From the NCBI GenBank assembly GCA_041576815.1, contig JBFGKE010000011.1, forward strand, positions 24,375 through 88,374: a stretch of DNA of 64,000 bases, written 5' to 3'. Both the position numbers and the translations under genes were made by a program. How positions within the stretch are numbered: position 1 is the first letter of the stretch; the number at the start of each line of letters is the position of its first letter. Origin of the DNA: SG8-38 sp041576815 (GTDB lineage Bacteria; Myxococcota_A; Polyangia; Polyangiales; Houyiibacteriaceae). Shown one piece after another: positions 54,148-63,457 of this stretch. The notes under the pieces are model-generated. The model had not been told where the DNA came from and made no database searches. It worked only from the letters and a program-made list of their open reading frames with translations.

Positions 54148-54905
54148 ATTTCTATTCGATTCGAGCGATTTATGTGTTCGAGATGGCGCGCACGGGTCGC
54201 ACACTGATGCAGAGCATCATCGCGCCGGTGATCTCGACTTCGCTCTACTTCATCGTATTCGGCGCGGCGATTGGGTCGCGCATGGTCGAGATCGATGGGG
54301 TCAGCTACGGGGCGTTCATCATTCCGGGGCTGACGATGCTCTCGCTTTTGAACCAAAGCGTCTCGAATGCTTCCTTTGGAATCTACATGCCGAAGTTCTC
54401 GGGGACGATTTACGAAGTGCTGTCGGCGCCGGTGTCGTATCTTGAGATCTTGCTCGGCTATGTCGGGGCGGCGGCCACCAAGTCGACGGTGCTCGGGCTT
54501 CTGATCTTGGTGACCGCGCGGTTTTTCGTGGATTACGAAATCGCGCATCCGCTTTGGATGCTGGGATTCCTGGTGCTCACGGCGGTGACGTTCAGCCTCT
54601 TTGGTTTCATCCTCGGCGTCTGGGCGGATGGGTTCGAAAAGCTCCAGGTGGTGCCGATGATGATCATCACGCCGCTCACGTTTCTCGGCGGGAGCTTCTA
54701 CTCCATCGACATGCTGCCGCCGTTTTGGCAGAAGGTGACCTTGCTCAATCCGGTGGTCTACCTCATCAGCGCGTTCCGATGGAGCTTTTACGGGCTCGCG
54801 GATGTGAGCGTGGGGCTGAGCGCTGCGATGATTCTGCTCTTTCTCGCAGCGTGCATGCTCTTGGTGCGCTGGATCTTCAAGACCGGGTATCGGCTCCGGT
54901 CTTGA
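54144..54905 (+). CDS. ABC-2 type transporter permease (YadH-like)
   Basis: A 253-residue permease with six helices. YGAFIIPGLTMLSLLNQSVSN and TFLGGSFYSIDMLPPFWQKV are typical of ABC-2 membrane proteins of the YadH type. It starts inside the ATPase stop codon, so a two-component exporter is clear. Export of lipid, polysaccharide or drug cannot be separated. Confidence 0.92.
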   Translation: MNFYSIRAIYVFEMARTGRTLMQSIIAPVISTSLYFIVFGAAIGSRMVEIDGVSYGAFIIPGLTMLSLLNQSVSNASFGIYMPKFSGTIYEVLSAPVSYLEILLGYVGAAATKSTVLGLLILVTARFFVDYEIAHPLWMLGFLVLTAVTFSLFGFILGVWADGFEKLQVVPMMIITPLTFLGGSFYSIDMLPPFWQKVTLLNPVVYLISAFRWSFYGLADVSVGLSAAMILLFLAACMLLVRWIFKTGYRLRS

Positions 54906-54990
54906 ACCGCCGGTGAGGTGGTGGCGCCAGCGCCGAGGGGCTAGAAGGCGTTCTCTTGTGTTCCGCGCTGTTTTGGAGTCCCATCCCTTC

Positions 54991-55884
54991 ATGGCCGACG
55001 CCATGCTCGAGGATGCTCCGCGAGTCGAGGTGAACGGAGCCCCGCTTGCCTATCGGGAGGTGGGGCGAGGCGAGCCGGTCGTGCTCGTTCACGGGAGCGC
55101 GTCGGACATGCGAGCGTGGCACCATCAGCTACCCGCGCTCGGTGCGGCCTACCGGACGGTCGCCTACAGTCGGCGGTACGCGCTGCCGAACGATCCGATT
55201 CCCGAGGGCGCGGACGACCCGATGCTTCCGCACGTAGACGATCTAGTCGCATTCATCGAGGCGGTGGGGGCGAAGCCAGCGCATCTCGTCGGGCACTCGT
55301 GGGGCGGATTCATTGCGCTGCTCGCCGCCATTCGGTACCCGGAGGCGGTGAGGCGCCTCGTGCTTCTGGAGCCACCCGTCCTTTCGGCTTTCGTGAGCAC
55401 GCCGCCGCGGCCGATGGAGCTCGTTCGCATGCTCGTCCGCCGACCTCGCACGGCCGTGGCCATCATCAAGTTCGGCGCTACCGCAGCCGACCCTGCCACC
55501 AAGGCCTATCGCCGTGGCGACGACGAGGCGGGATTCGAGATCTTCGCGCGAGGGGTGCTTGGCTCCGATGCGTTCGAGCGCCTTTCGCCGGAGAGACTGT
55601 CGCAGGCGCGGGACAACAGGGCAGTCAACAAGGCGCAGCTGCTCGGGGCGGGTTTTCCGCCGCTGCGCGACGACGAGGTTCGTTCGGTGACGGCGCCGAC
55701 GTTGCTGCTTGTGGCGGAACACAGCCCCGTGTTCCTGCATCGCCTCACCGACCACCTCGAGGCGCTGCTGCCGAACGTGCAGCGAACGATGGTGCCGGGG
55801 GCGTCGCACATCATGCAAGAGGACAATCCGCGGGCGGTGAACGACGCGGTCTTGGGTTTCCTGGGCGCTGCGGGCGCCGCTTAG
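54991..55884 (+). CDS. Alpha/beta-fold hydrolase
   Basis: A 297-residue hydrolase. LVHGSASDMRAWHHQLPAL is the oxyanion region, the nucleophile is Ser in LVGHSWGGFIALLA, and VPGASHIMQEDNPRAV gives the His. Its pattern resembles esterases of the 3-oxoadipate lactonase type. A longer frame starting near 54913 overlaps the region right after the ABC permease; the ATG at 54991 is chosen. Substrate unknown. Confidence 0.84.
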   Translation: MADAMLEDAPRVEVNGAPLAYREVGRGEPVVLVHGSASDMRAWHHQLPALGAAYRTVAYSRRYALPNDPIPEGADDPMLPHVDDLVAFIEAVGAKPAHLVGHSWGGFIALLAAIRYPEAVRRLVLLEPPVLSAFVSTPPRPMELVRMLVRRPRTAVAIIKFGATAADPATKAYRRGDDEAGFEIFARGVLGSDAFERLSPERLSQARDNRAVNKAQLLGAGFPPLRDDEVRSVTAPTLLLVAEHSPVFLHRLTDHLEALLPNVQRTMVPGASHIMQEDNPRAVNDAVLGFLGAAGAA

Positions 55885-56003
55885 GCAGTTTCGGCTAAAA
55901 CCGCGGACGCGCCCGGAGGGAGCTCGCGGAAGCGGCACCGTCTTGGCTCCGCCAGTCGTCGTGATGCATCTACGCGTCGTCGAACCTGGCGTTCACGAGC
56001 AGA

Positions 56004-56405
56004 TTACCCCCTAGCGCGAACCCATGGCAGCAGGCCGAAAATCACCTGGCCGCCAAGGCCGATCAAGCCGTGGGGCGTGGCGAGCGCATCGGCGTATTCG
56101 CTCACCGAGCGGCCGAAGACGCCAACCGACAGAGCGAGCTCGGCGAGCATCAGAAGGCCGAACGCCACGCCGCCCATGCCGAGTCGCGGGCCGGTGTCGC
56201 TTGGCACCGTGAAACGGACGAGCACCCAGCCGCACGCAACCCAGGAGACGGCGAGCATGACCGGGAGCTCGAGCACGACGGCGAAGAGCTCGCCAAGCCG
56301 GGGCGCGAGGAAGAGGGTGCGCAAGGTGCCGAGAACGAAGCCCGCGGCGAAGACGATCGCGAAGTAGGCAGCGCCGGCTTTGACGATGGTTGGAATGAAG
56401 GTCAC
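56004..56405 (-). CDS. Four-helix membrane protein of unknown function
   Basis: A 133-residue protein with four predicted membrane helices, such as FAIVFAAGFVLGTLRTLFLA and FGLLMLAELALSVGVFG. The motif GTLRTLFLAPRLGELFAVVLE is a recurring pattern I recall in small bacterial membrane proteins, without known function. It lies downstream of the 56427-56939 membrane protein on the same strand and may be co-transcribed. Confidence 0.72.
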   Translation of the reverse strand: MTFIPTIVKAGAAYFAIVFAAGFVLGTLRTLFLAPRLGELFAVVLELPVMLAVSWVACGWVLVRFTVPSDTGPRLGMGGVAFGLLMLAELALSVGVFGRSVSEYADALATPHGLIGLGGQVIFGLLPWVRARG

Positions 56406-56426
56406 GGGAGGCGGTGTTCCACGCGA

Positions 56427-56939
56427 CTAGCGCGACGCCCCGCGCTCGAGCTCCTGCACGATCTGCGAATGGTACACGGCGGCGCGTTCTTCGGAGAAGT
56501 GGTCGAGGAAGAGGACGGCGAGGCCGAGGACGAGGGTGGCGAGGCCGAGGGCGCGGCCGAGCGGGGTGGGCCGCCACAGGTAGACGGCGAGGCCGAGGAT
56601 CGTGATGACCGAGAAGGTATACATCGTGTACGGGTACCACCGGATGAAGGCTTCGGTGCGCTCGCGTTCGCTCTGGACGAACGCCGCCGGGTTTTCGGCG
56701 TAGGCGGACTGATAGGTGCCGATGCGCGACTGGTTGTTGAAGCTCATCGAGAGGCCGACCGCGAGCGCGAGCGCGCCGACCACCAGCAGTGGGACGAACA
56801 TCGCGCGGGCGCTCGGCGTGCTTCCGAACCGCCAGAACGCGAGCGACGCGGCGACGACCACCGCGCCAAACAGCGCCAGAAGACGCCCCTCGAAGATTTC
56901 ACCGCGGCACCAGGCCACGGTGTGCTCGATGAATTCCAT
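56427..56939 (-). CDS. Multi-pass membrane protein of unknown function
   Basis: A 170-residue protein with about four membrane helices, for example LLALFGAVVVAASLAFWRFG and YTMYTFSVITILGLAVYLW, and a charged loop in between with QSERERTEAFIRWYP. No family is assigned. It is the first of two small membrane-protein genes on this strand, 21 bases apart. Confidence 0.72.
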   Translation of the reverse strand: MEFIEHTVAWCRGEIFEGRLLALFGAVVVAASLAFWRFGSTPSARAMFVPLLVVGALALAVGLSMSFNNQSRIGTYQSAYAENPAAFVQSERERTEAFIRWYPYTMYTFSVITILGLAVYLWRPTPLGRALGLATLVLGLAVLFLDHFSEERAAVYHSQIVQELERGASR

Positions 56940-57090
56940 GTTGGGCCGTTTTACCGGAATCGCGGGCGCCGGGGAAGGTAGACGGGCTGACAGGAGGCGT
57001 GCGAGTATCGGGCGGTCGGAGCGAGGTCAGGCCGACGGACCCCCGCTGTCGCCCGCCGCAGTGCCCCGGCAGAGAGGCACGGGTGCAGCG

Positions 57091-59073
57091 ATGGCATGGG
57101 TAATCCGAGGCGTTCTTCTCGCAGTCTTTTTTGTCTCCATCTCAGGCGTAACGTCCGCTGCGGCACAACCGAGCATCATCGAAGTCAGTGGCGACGTCAT
57201 CATCGGTGTGGGCGACGTCCTCACCATCGGCGACGATGTCGAGCTTCACCTGATCGAGCCTGGCGCGACGCTTCAGCTTCGAGAGAACTCGCGAGTCGAC
57301 GGGAACGGCGTGTTGGTCTTTCCCGAAGGCGGCGCGACCCAAATCGTGCTTGGCGATCCGGACGCGGCACCCCCTTTTTCGTCGATCGCGGCTATCATCG
57401 AGAATCTCCGGATCGAGGCTGATGGGCGTACGTTTACTATCACGGACCAGAGCCCTGGCGACGGCGCGATATCGGACCTCTTCATTACCAACTCGCTCGA
57501 CGTCGTCGCCGGCACGCTCGACATCGGGGACAACAACCTGAACATCATCGGTCCCACGACGCCGGACGGCGCAGTTCGGATACGAGGCGGGGCATCCATC
57601 GAAGGGACCGGCACGTTTTTTACCTCCGTCGACCCGGCGGCACTTGGGGGCGCACCGAACATACTCGCCGATGCGTTTCCGATCCTCGGCGACGGCGCGC
57701 TCCGAATGCGCTTCGAGAAGGGCACGGACGCGGGCGTTCGCATTGATGTGAGCGAGCTCGGCAACGGCGGCGTATCGGTGAATCGCGCGGGCACGCTCTT
57801 CGTGACGCAGGCCACCACCCTGCGAGGGAGCTTCGTGAACGAGGGCTCGGCGCGGACGGAGCTCTTTCGGCTCGGAACCCTCACCGGCGACCTCGAGGTC
57901 CGGGAATCGGGCGAAGTGTTTCCCTCGGATGGGAGCTGCAACGGCAACGAAAGCGGCGTCTATTTCTCGTCGCCGGTGACGGTCGAGGGTGACGTCGTGC
58001 TCGCGAACAGCGACGACCCCGCGACGGCGGACTGCGTCGAAGGCGTGTCGTTCGTGGCCGACGCGCCTGGTAGCGCGTCGACCGAGCACGCGTCAGCCAT
58101 CGACGGCACGCTCTTTTCGACGGGCGCGGCGGGCGTCTTCGTCGGCTCGGCCGACGCGCGCCCGCATGCCCTGGTCCTCCGCGGCGACATTCAGGCCGAC
58201 GAGGCGCCGACGGTCGTGCTCGACGACGTCGATCCGAGCGTCCCCGATCCCTGCATCGAAACGTTGGGCAACAAGGTCATCTTCTCGGGCAGCGCGGATC
58301 AGAACCTGGTCTACAGCGGCACCCTAGACATCGAGAGAGTCCGTATCGAAAAGGACAGCCCCACGAACCGCGTGACCATCGACCCGTCGTCCGGCGAGTT
58401 TCGCATTTCCCGCCTGCTCGAAGTCATCCGCGGGATCTTCGAAGACAACGGGAAGCTCACCGCCGATTCGGTCGACCCGACGTTCGACGGGGACGGGGAC
58501 CTGGTGCTCGACCCGTGCGACAACTGTCCCGAGACCGCCAATGCCGCCACGGACGGCGTGCAGACCGATCGCGATGACGATTCGGTGGGCGACGCCTGCG
58601 ACAACTGCCCCGACCTCGCCAATACCGACCAGGTCGATGCGGACAGCGATTCGGTGGGCGACGTGTGCGACAACTGCATGACGCTCGCCAACGGCGACCA
58701 GGTCGACGGCGACGGCGACACCGTCGGCGATGCGTGCGACAACTGCCCCGCAGTCGCGAACCTCGAGCAGGCGGACGGCGACGAGGACTCGGTTGGCAAT
58801 GCCTGCGACAACTGCCCGATGGTCGCCATCCGAGACCAAACCGACACCGACGGAGACAACGTGGGGGACTTCTGCGACAACTGCCCGGAGACGTCGAACC
58901 CCAACCAAGCGGACGCCGACATGGATGGCGTTGGCAACGTTTGTGAGGTGGATGGAGGAAACGGCGACGGCGGCGGCGGCGGATGCAACGTGTCGACGCG
59001 GCCGTTCAACGCGCTCGGCGGGCTCTTCGTACTGATGATCGGTCTCTTGGTCATACGCCGAATTCGCCGCTAG
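57091..59073 (+). CDS. Exported protein with thrombospondin type 3 repeats and C-terminal sorting-like tail
   Basis: A 660-residue secreted protein. A signal peptide (1-26) leads to a beta-rich region with DGNGVLVFPEGGATQIVLG and repeated DLEV/GTLDI motifs, likely a beta-helix or jelly-roll type domain. From about residue 465 come six calcium-binding-type repeats of the DRDDDSVGDACDNCPD kind. The end, a Gly run with GGCNVS, one hydrophobic helix and RRIRR, resembles a MYXO-CTERM or related sorting tag. The start ATG at 57091 is chosen for the signal peptide; the longer frame upstream lacks one. Confidence 0.85.
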   Translation: MAWVIRGVLLAVFFVSISGVTSAAAQPSIIEVSGDVIIGVGDVLTIGDDVELHLIEPGATLQLRENSRVDGNGVLVFPEGGATQIVLGDPDAAPPFSSIAAIIENLRIEADGRTFTITDQSPGDGAISDLFITNSLDVVAGTLDIGDNNLNIIGPTTPDGAVRIRGGASIEGTGTFFTSVDPAALGGAPNILADAFPILGDGALRMRFEKGTDAGVRIDVSELGNGGVSVNRAGTLFVTQATTLRGSFVNEGSARTELFRLGTLTGDLEVRESGEVFPSDGSCNGNESGVYFSSPVTVEGDVVLANSDDPATADCVEGVSFVADAPGSASTEHASAIDGTLFSTGAAGVFVGSADARPHALVLRGDIQADEAPTVVLDDVDPSVPDPCIETLGNKVIFSGSADQNLVYSGTLDIERVRIEKDSPTNRVTIDPSSGEFRISRLLEVIRGIFEDNGKLTADSVDPTFDGDGDLVLDPCDNCPETANAATDGVQTDRDDDSVGDACDNCPDLANTDQVDADSDSVGDVCDNCMTLANGDQVDGDGDTVGDACDNCPAVANLEQADGDEDSVGNACDNCPMVAIRDQTDTDGDNVGDFCDNCPETSNPNQADADMDGVGNVCEVDGGNGDGGGGGCNVSTRPFNALGGLFVLMIGLLVIRRIRR

Positions 59074-59153
59074 ATCGGAGCTACGGTGGTCGCCCACTTC
59101 GCGCTTTCGGCCTCACACTCCGCCGGTTACTCTCCTGCGAAGGGGGTTGGGTG

Positions 59154-62100
59154 ATGAAGAAGAGGTTCGTCGGCAAGGGTTCGCGCGCGGGGCTGTGCGC
59201 GGCTGTTCTTCTGGGCTCTTGGCTGCTGGCGGAGAGGTCGTTTGCGCAGCCTCCGTCGGCCGCGATGAGCTTCATGCCCGAGGAGATCGGGGAGCGGACC
59301 TCGAGCACGCTCGCCATCGTGTTCACCAATTCGGATCCGGGGACGCCGGCGTCTGACCTCGCAGTCACGCACAACGTTCCGGCAGGGCTCCGAATCGCGA
59401 CGCCGTCGAACGCGTCGACCGACTGCGTCAACGCCCTCGTCTCCGCGCCGGAAGGCGGCACGACGATCGCCCTGAGCGACGGCCGCATCGGCGCGAACAC
59501 CACCTGTGCGTTGACCGTGGACATCACGGGGGACTCGGCGGGCACGTTCGACAACGTCTCGGGCGACGTGACGTCGAGCGCCGGAAACGGGGGCACTGCA
59601 AGCGCGCAGCTTTCGATTTTGGACACGCTGCCGGTGTTCGAGATGTCGTTCGTGCCGAGCTCGGTGCCGTTCGGCGGCACCAGTACCCTCACCTATTCGA
59701 TCGAAAACCGCCTGGCCACGCCATTGCAGAGCGTGACGTTTCGAAATGCGTTCCCGCCCGGCATGGTCGTCGCCAGCCCGGCCAACGTGAGCACCACCTG
59801 TGACACGGCGGCCGGCCCACCGCTCGTCACGCAGCCTGGCGCGACCGGGATCGACTTCTTTCTGTTTACGCTGGGCGGGGGCGTGACCTGCACGACCCGC
59901 CTCGATGTGACCGCCGGCGTCGCGGGGACGCTCGGGAACACCACGGAGCCGCTGACGTTCTTCGACGGCGCGGATCGAACGACCGGGAAGGCCGGCGCGA
60001 TGCTCGACGTCACGGTCGAGCCGCTCAACCTCGCAGGGTTTTTCTCCGGCGATCCCGTACGCCCGGGAGAAACGCTCTTCCTCGATTTCACCATCGACAA
60101 CCTCAACCGGGATCAGCCCGCCACCGACATCGCGTTTTCCGACAATCTCGATGCAGCGCTCGGCGGCCTCGTCGCGCTCGGGCTTCCTCGGAGCGACGTT
60201 TGTGGTGCCGGGTCGATGCTTTCAGGCATCAGCACGATCGGCCTGACGGGCGGGAGCCTTCCTGCAGAGGGGACCTGCTCGTTTCGGGTGGAGGTGCAGG
60301 TGCCCGGGAATGCTGCGCCGGGGATCTATACCCACACCTCGAGCGAGGTGACGGCCGAAATCGACGGACGGACCGTGAACGGGAGCCGCGCGGTCGACTC
60401 GTTCGAGGTCAACGAGGCGCCGGTGCTCGAAAAGACGTTTCTCACCAACCCGCTCCCCGCCGGCGAGTCGACGACCATGGAGCTCACGATTACCCAGCTC
60501 AGCCTCGCGAACGGGGCGACCGAGATTGGGTTCGTCGACAGCCTGGACGCATTCATTCCTGGAATCGTCGTTCCAACGCTTCCTCCAGCCGGATTCTGCG
60601 GCGCGGGCAGCACGCTCGTCGTGCAGGACACCGGGATGGATCGCCGGCTCGTGATGACCGGCGGCAGCTTGGCGCCGGGCGCGTCGTGTACGTTCTCACT
60701 CGTCCTCGACGTCCCGATTGAAACCGCGTCCGGTCGATACTCGAATCGCACCGAGCCGATCACCGCAATCGTCGACGGCAGCGCCGTCACGGGCAAGGCC
60801 GCCGCGGCGGCGCTCGATTTCGTGGCCGCGCCCGAATTGCGGAAAGCATTCGCGGAGGCGCGCGTGGCACCGGGCGACCCGATCGCGCTCCAATTCGAGC
60901 TCAGCTACGGAGAGAACGCGCCCGGCGAAGCGACCGGGATTTCGTTCGTCGACGACCTGAGCGCCATGCTCTCGGGCTTGCAGGCCGTGGGGCTCCCGAT
61001 CGACGACGTATGCGGCCCCGGCTCACGTTTGGAGGGGACGTCGCTGCTCGTGTTCAGTGGGGGAACGGTTGCGCCGATGGATCAATGCACGTTCGAGGTG
61101 ACGCTCGACGTGCCCAGCGACGCGTCATCCGCTCGGTACACCAACACGACGGGCGAGGTGACCGCCACGGTGACTGGGCTCTCGGTGCTCGGCGCGCCAG
61201 CCACAGCCGACCTCGAGGTCACGAGCGTCGTGCTCGAAAAAGCATTCGTACAAGACCCGGCCTTCGCAGGCGACACCGTGCCTCTACGCTTCACCATCAC
61301 CAACAGCAACGCGAGCGAGCCGGCGACCGCCATGTCGTTCGTGGACGACCTGAGCGCGGTATTGGCGGGGCTGGCGGCGACGGGGCTGCCTCAGTCCGAC
61401 GTGTGCGGGGCAGGCTCGACCATCAGCGGCACCAGCTCTCTGATCTTCACCGGCGGCAACGTCCCCGCCGCGAGCTCCTGCACCTTCGACGTCGACGTCC
61501 AGATCCCCGCGGACACCATCGCCGACTCGTACAACAACGTCACGGGCGCGTTCAGCTTCACCATCGGCGGGACGCCCGCCGTCGTGAGCGGCGCCACCAG
61601 CGCGCTGACGATCAGCGAGGCCCTCTCGTTCGCAAAGGCCTTCGATGCCGATGTGGTGGCGCCCGGCGACAGCGTCGCCCTCGAGTTCACGATCGACAAC
61701 GCCCACCCCACCCTGACGGCCGAAGAGCTCACCTTCACCGACGATCTGAGCGCCGCTCTTCCTGGGCTCGAGGCGCTCGGCCTGCCCGCAAGCGACGTGT
61801 GCGGGGCCGGCTCCATGCTCTCGGGCACCGACGTCATCACTTTGACCGGTGGCGCGGTTGCACCCGGTTCGTCCTGCACGTTTAGCGTGGAGCTTCAGGT
61901 TCCGGGCGACGTGGCAACCGGCACGTCCGTGACCAACGTCACGAGCGAGCTGACCGGACTGATCGACGGCTTCCCGAGAACAGCAGCCCCGGCACGGGAC
62001 GAGCTCGCCTTCAACCTGGCCACGCTCGCCAAAGCATTTGAAGGCGCGGCCGAGCAGGGAGGCTCGACCACGCTCACCTTCACCGTCGAGAACCTCAACA

Positions 62101-62555
62101 GCGCATCGACGGTCACAGGCGTCAGCTTCACCGACGACCTCGATGCGGTGCTGCCGGGCCTCGTCGCCACCGGCACCCCCATCAACGACGTCTGCGGCGA
62201 AGGCTCGGTCCTCGACGGAAGCAGCGTGCTGATGCTTCGAAACGGAAGCGTCGGCCCGGGCGAATCGTGCACGTTCAACGTCACCGTCGAGGCGCCGATC
62301 GACGCAAATCCGGGAGACTACGAGAACGTGACCAGCGAGCTATCCACGGACGAGGGCGTCGTGGGGGACACCGCGACGGCAACTCTCACCGTCGTCCCTG
62401 GCACCGCGGACGGCGGCGGTGGCGGCTGCGGTTGCCGGACCACGGAGGCAAAAGACGCGCCGTTCTGGCTTTTCGCATTCGCTCTCTTCTTGGTGTGGCG
62501 CCTTCGGCGCGGGCGGCAGCTCAGCCTGCGCTCGAGGCGACGAGCGGGCCCATGA
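59154..62555 (+). CDS. Giant exported repeat protein with eight DUF11-like domains and MYXO-CTERM tail
   Basis: A 1133-residue protein. After a signal peptide (1-31) come eight beta-sandwich repeats of about 120-130 residues, each opening with a KAF/G motif (VLEKAFVQDPAFAGDTVPL, TLAKAFEGAAEQGGSTTLT), passing through FTDDLDAVLPGLVATG, DVCGAGS and SCTF, and ending in NVTSE. They match DUF11/DUF7933-type adhesin repeats. The tail GGGGGCGCRTTEAKD, a helix and WRLRRGRQ is a MYXO-CTERM-type sorting signal, followed by about ten more residues. GGGGGTT precedes the ATG. Surface display is strongly suggested; partner unknown. Confidence 0.9.
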   Translation: MKKRFVGKGSRAGLCAAVLLGSWLLAERSFAQPPSAAMSFMPEEIGERTSSTLAIVFTNSDPGTPASDLAVTHNVPAGLRIATPSNASTDCVNALVSAPEGGTTIALSDGRIGANTTCALTVDITGDSAGTFDNVSGDVTSSAGNGGTASAQLSILDTLPVFEMSFVPSSVPFGGTSTLTYSIENRLATPLQSVTFRNAFPPGMVVASPANVSTTCDTAAGPPLVTQPGATGIDFFLFTLGGGVTCTTRLDVTAGVAGTLGNTTEPLTFFDGADRTTGKAGAMLDVTVEPLNLAGFFSGDPVRPGETLFLDFTIDNLNRDQPATDIAFSDNLDAALGGLVALGLPRSDVCGAGSMLSGISTIGLTGGSLPAEGTCSFRVEVQVPGNAAPGIYTHTSSEVTAEIDGRTVNGSRAVDSFEVNEAPVLEKTFLTNPLPAGESTTMELTITQLSLANGATEIGFVDSLDAFIPGIVVPTLPPAGFCGAGSTLVVQDTGMDRRLVMTGGSLAPGASCTFSLVLDVPIETASGRYSNRTEPITAIVDGSAVTGKAAAAALDFVAAPELRKAFAEARVAPGDPIALQFELSYGENAPGEATGISFVDDLSAMLSGLQAVGLPIDDVCGPGSRLEGTSLLVFSGGTVAPMDQCTFEVTLDVPSDASSARYTNTTGEVTATVTGLSVLGAPATADLEVTSVVLEKAFVQDPAFAGDTVPLRFTITNSNASEPATAMSFVDDLSAVLAGLAATGLPQSDVCGAGSTISGTSSLIFTGGNVPAASSCTFDVDVQIPADTIADSYNNVTGAFSFTIGGTPAVVSGATSALTISEALSFAKAFDADVVAPGDSVALEFTIDNAHPTLTAEELTFTDDLSAALPGLEALGLPASDVCGAGSMLSGTDVITLTGGAVAPGSSCTFSVELQVPGDVATGTSVTNVTSELTGLIDGFPRTAAPARDELAFNLATLAKAFEGAAEQGGSTTLTFTVENLNSASTVTGVSFTDDLDAVLPGLVATGTPINDVCGEGSVLDGSSVLMLRNGSVGPGESCTFNVTVEAPIDANPGDYENVTSELSTDEGVVGDTATATLTVVPGTADGGGGGCGCRTTEAKDAPFWLFAFALFLVWRLRRGRQLSLRSRRRAGP

Positions 62556-63324
62556 CGATCCACGACGCGTCGAGCCCGGCGATCCGATAGCGGGCTTTGG
62601 ACTGCAGGCCAGGATTTTGAATCATGCGGCTCACGGCGTCGGCCGATGGATAGGCGACGGCCATGATGTCGTGCCACGCAGGCATGTCGAGCGTGCCGGC
62701 GACCACGCCGCGCGACTGCCCCATCCACAAGATGCGCGCGTCGAGGCGGCTGAACGTCGAAAGCGTTTGTCGAAAGTAGGGGTGAAACACCTCGCGGCCG
62801 CTCTTCTCCGTTCCGGTCATCGGATCGACCGCGCGATCCCGATACCGATTCAAGCTCAGCACCAGCACGGGGCCGTCCTGCTGCATCGTTTGGAGGGTTC
62901 GGAGCTGCGCGTCGTTTGGAATCAGGCTTCCATCGTAATCCGGCGGCAAGGAGCCTCCCGTTCTGCTCGGATTGGGCAGATGTCGCATGAACGACTGGAA
63001 CCTCTTCAGACGGCGGCCTGACTTCGGCGAGATCGGGGTCGCCGCCAGGATGGTCGTCGAGGCGGGCTCGGTTTCGCGGAGCTCGTCGACGAAGCGCGAC
63101 GCCACGCTCGGGTCCTCGAGCTCGAGGAAGTAGAGATTTCGAAACGGCGGGTCGAGGCTAGGCCCGACCGCCATGTTCTTGGCACCGGCCGACCACCAGC
63201 GACGCGCCGTGTTCATGACGAGGGACATCGCGTTCGGGTCGGAAAGCCGCGACGACGAATCCTCGGCGAAAATCAGAAGACCGACGGATTGGTCGTCGGG
63301 CCATTCGGCAAGTGGGTCGAGCAC
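62521..63324 (-). CDS. Protein of unknown function, dimeric alpha/beta-barrel-like
   Basis: A 267-residue soluble protein. VLVLSLNRYRDRAVDPMTG and FRQTLSTFSRLDARILWMGQ recall the DUF1330 or ferredoxin-like dimeric barrel, and AWHDIMAVAYPSADAVSRMI is the same fold's second half. The N-terminal part, DQSVGLLIFAEDSSS, is not assigned. Its 3' end overlaps the giant repeat gene by 35 bases in convergent orientation. Function unknown. Confidence 0.72.
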   Translation of the reverse strand: MLDPLAEWPDDQSVGLLIFAEDSSSRLSDPNAMSLVMNTARRWWSAGAKNMAVGPSLDPPFRNLYFLELEDPSVASRFVDELRETEPASTTILAATPISPKSGRRLKRFQSFMRHLPNPSRTGGSLPPDYDGSLIPNDAQLRTLQTMQQDGPVLVLSLNRYRDRAVDPMTGTEKSGREVFHPYFRQTLSTFSRLDARILWMGQSRGVVAGTLDMPAWHDIMAVAYPSADAVSRMIQNPGLQSKARYRIAGLDASWIVMGPLVASSAG

Positions 63325-63457
63325 GGCCGCGGAAGCCTATCACATGCCCTTCGAGCCCGAGCGAACAAGCATGAAGACGGGACGCTCGTCCTCGAAATTG
63401 GAATGCGGAGCGCGACCCGACTACCCTAAGAGGGGCATTCGACCGGTGGGGGGCAAC

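Noticed and set aside
53221..54905. ABC exporter as part of the DUF1326/DUF2182 cassette
   Set aside because: A 250-base gap with an HTH remnant lies between, the exporter has its own coupled pair, and nothing links the two sets by sequence.
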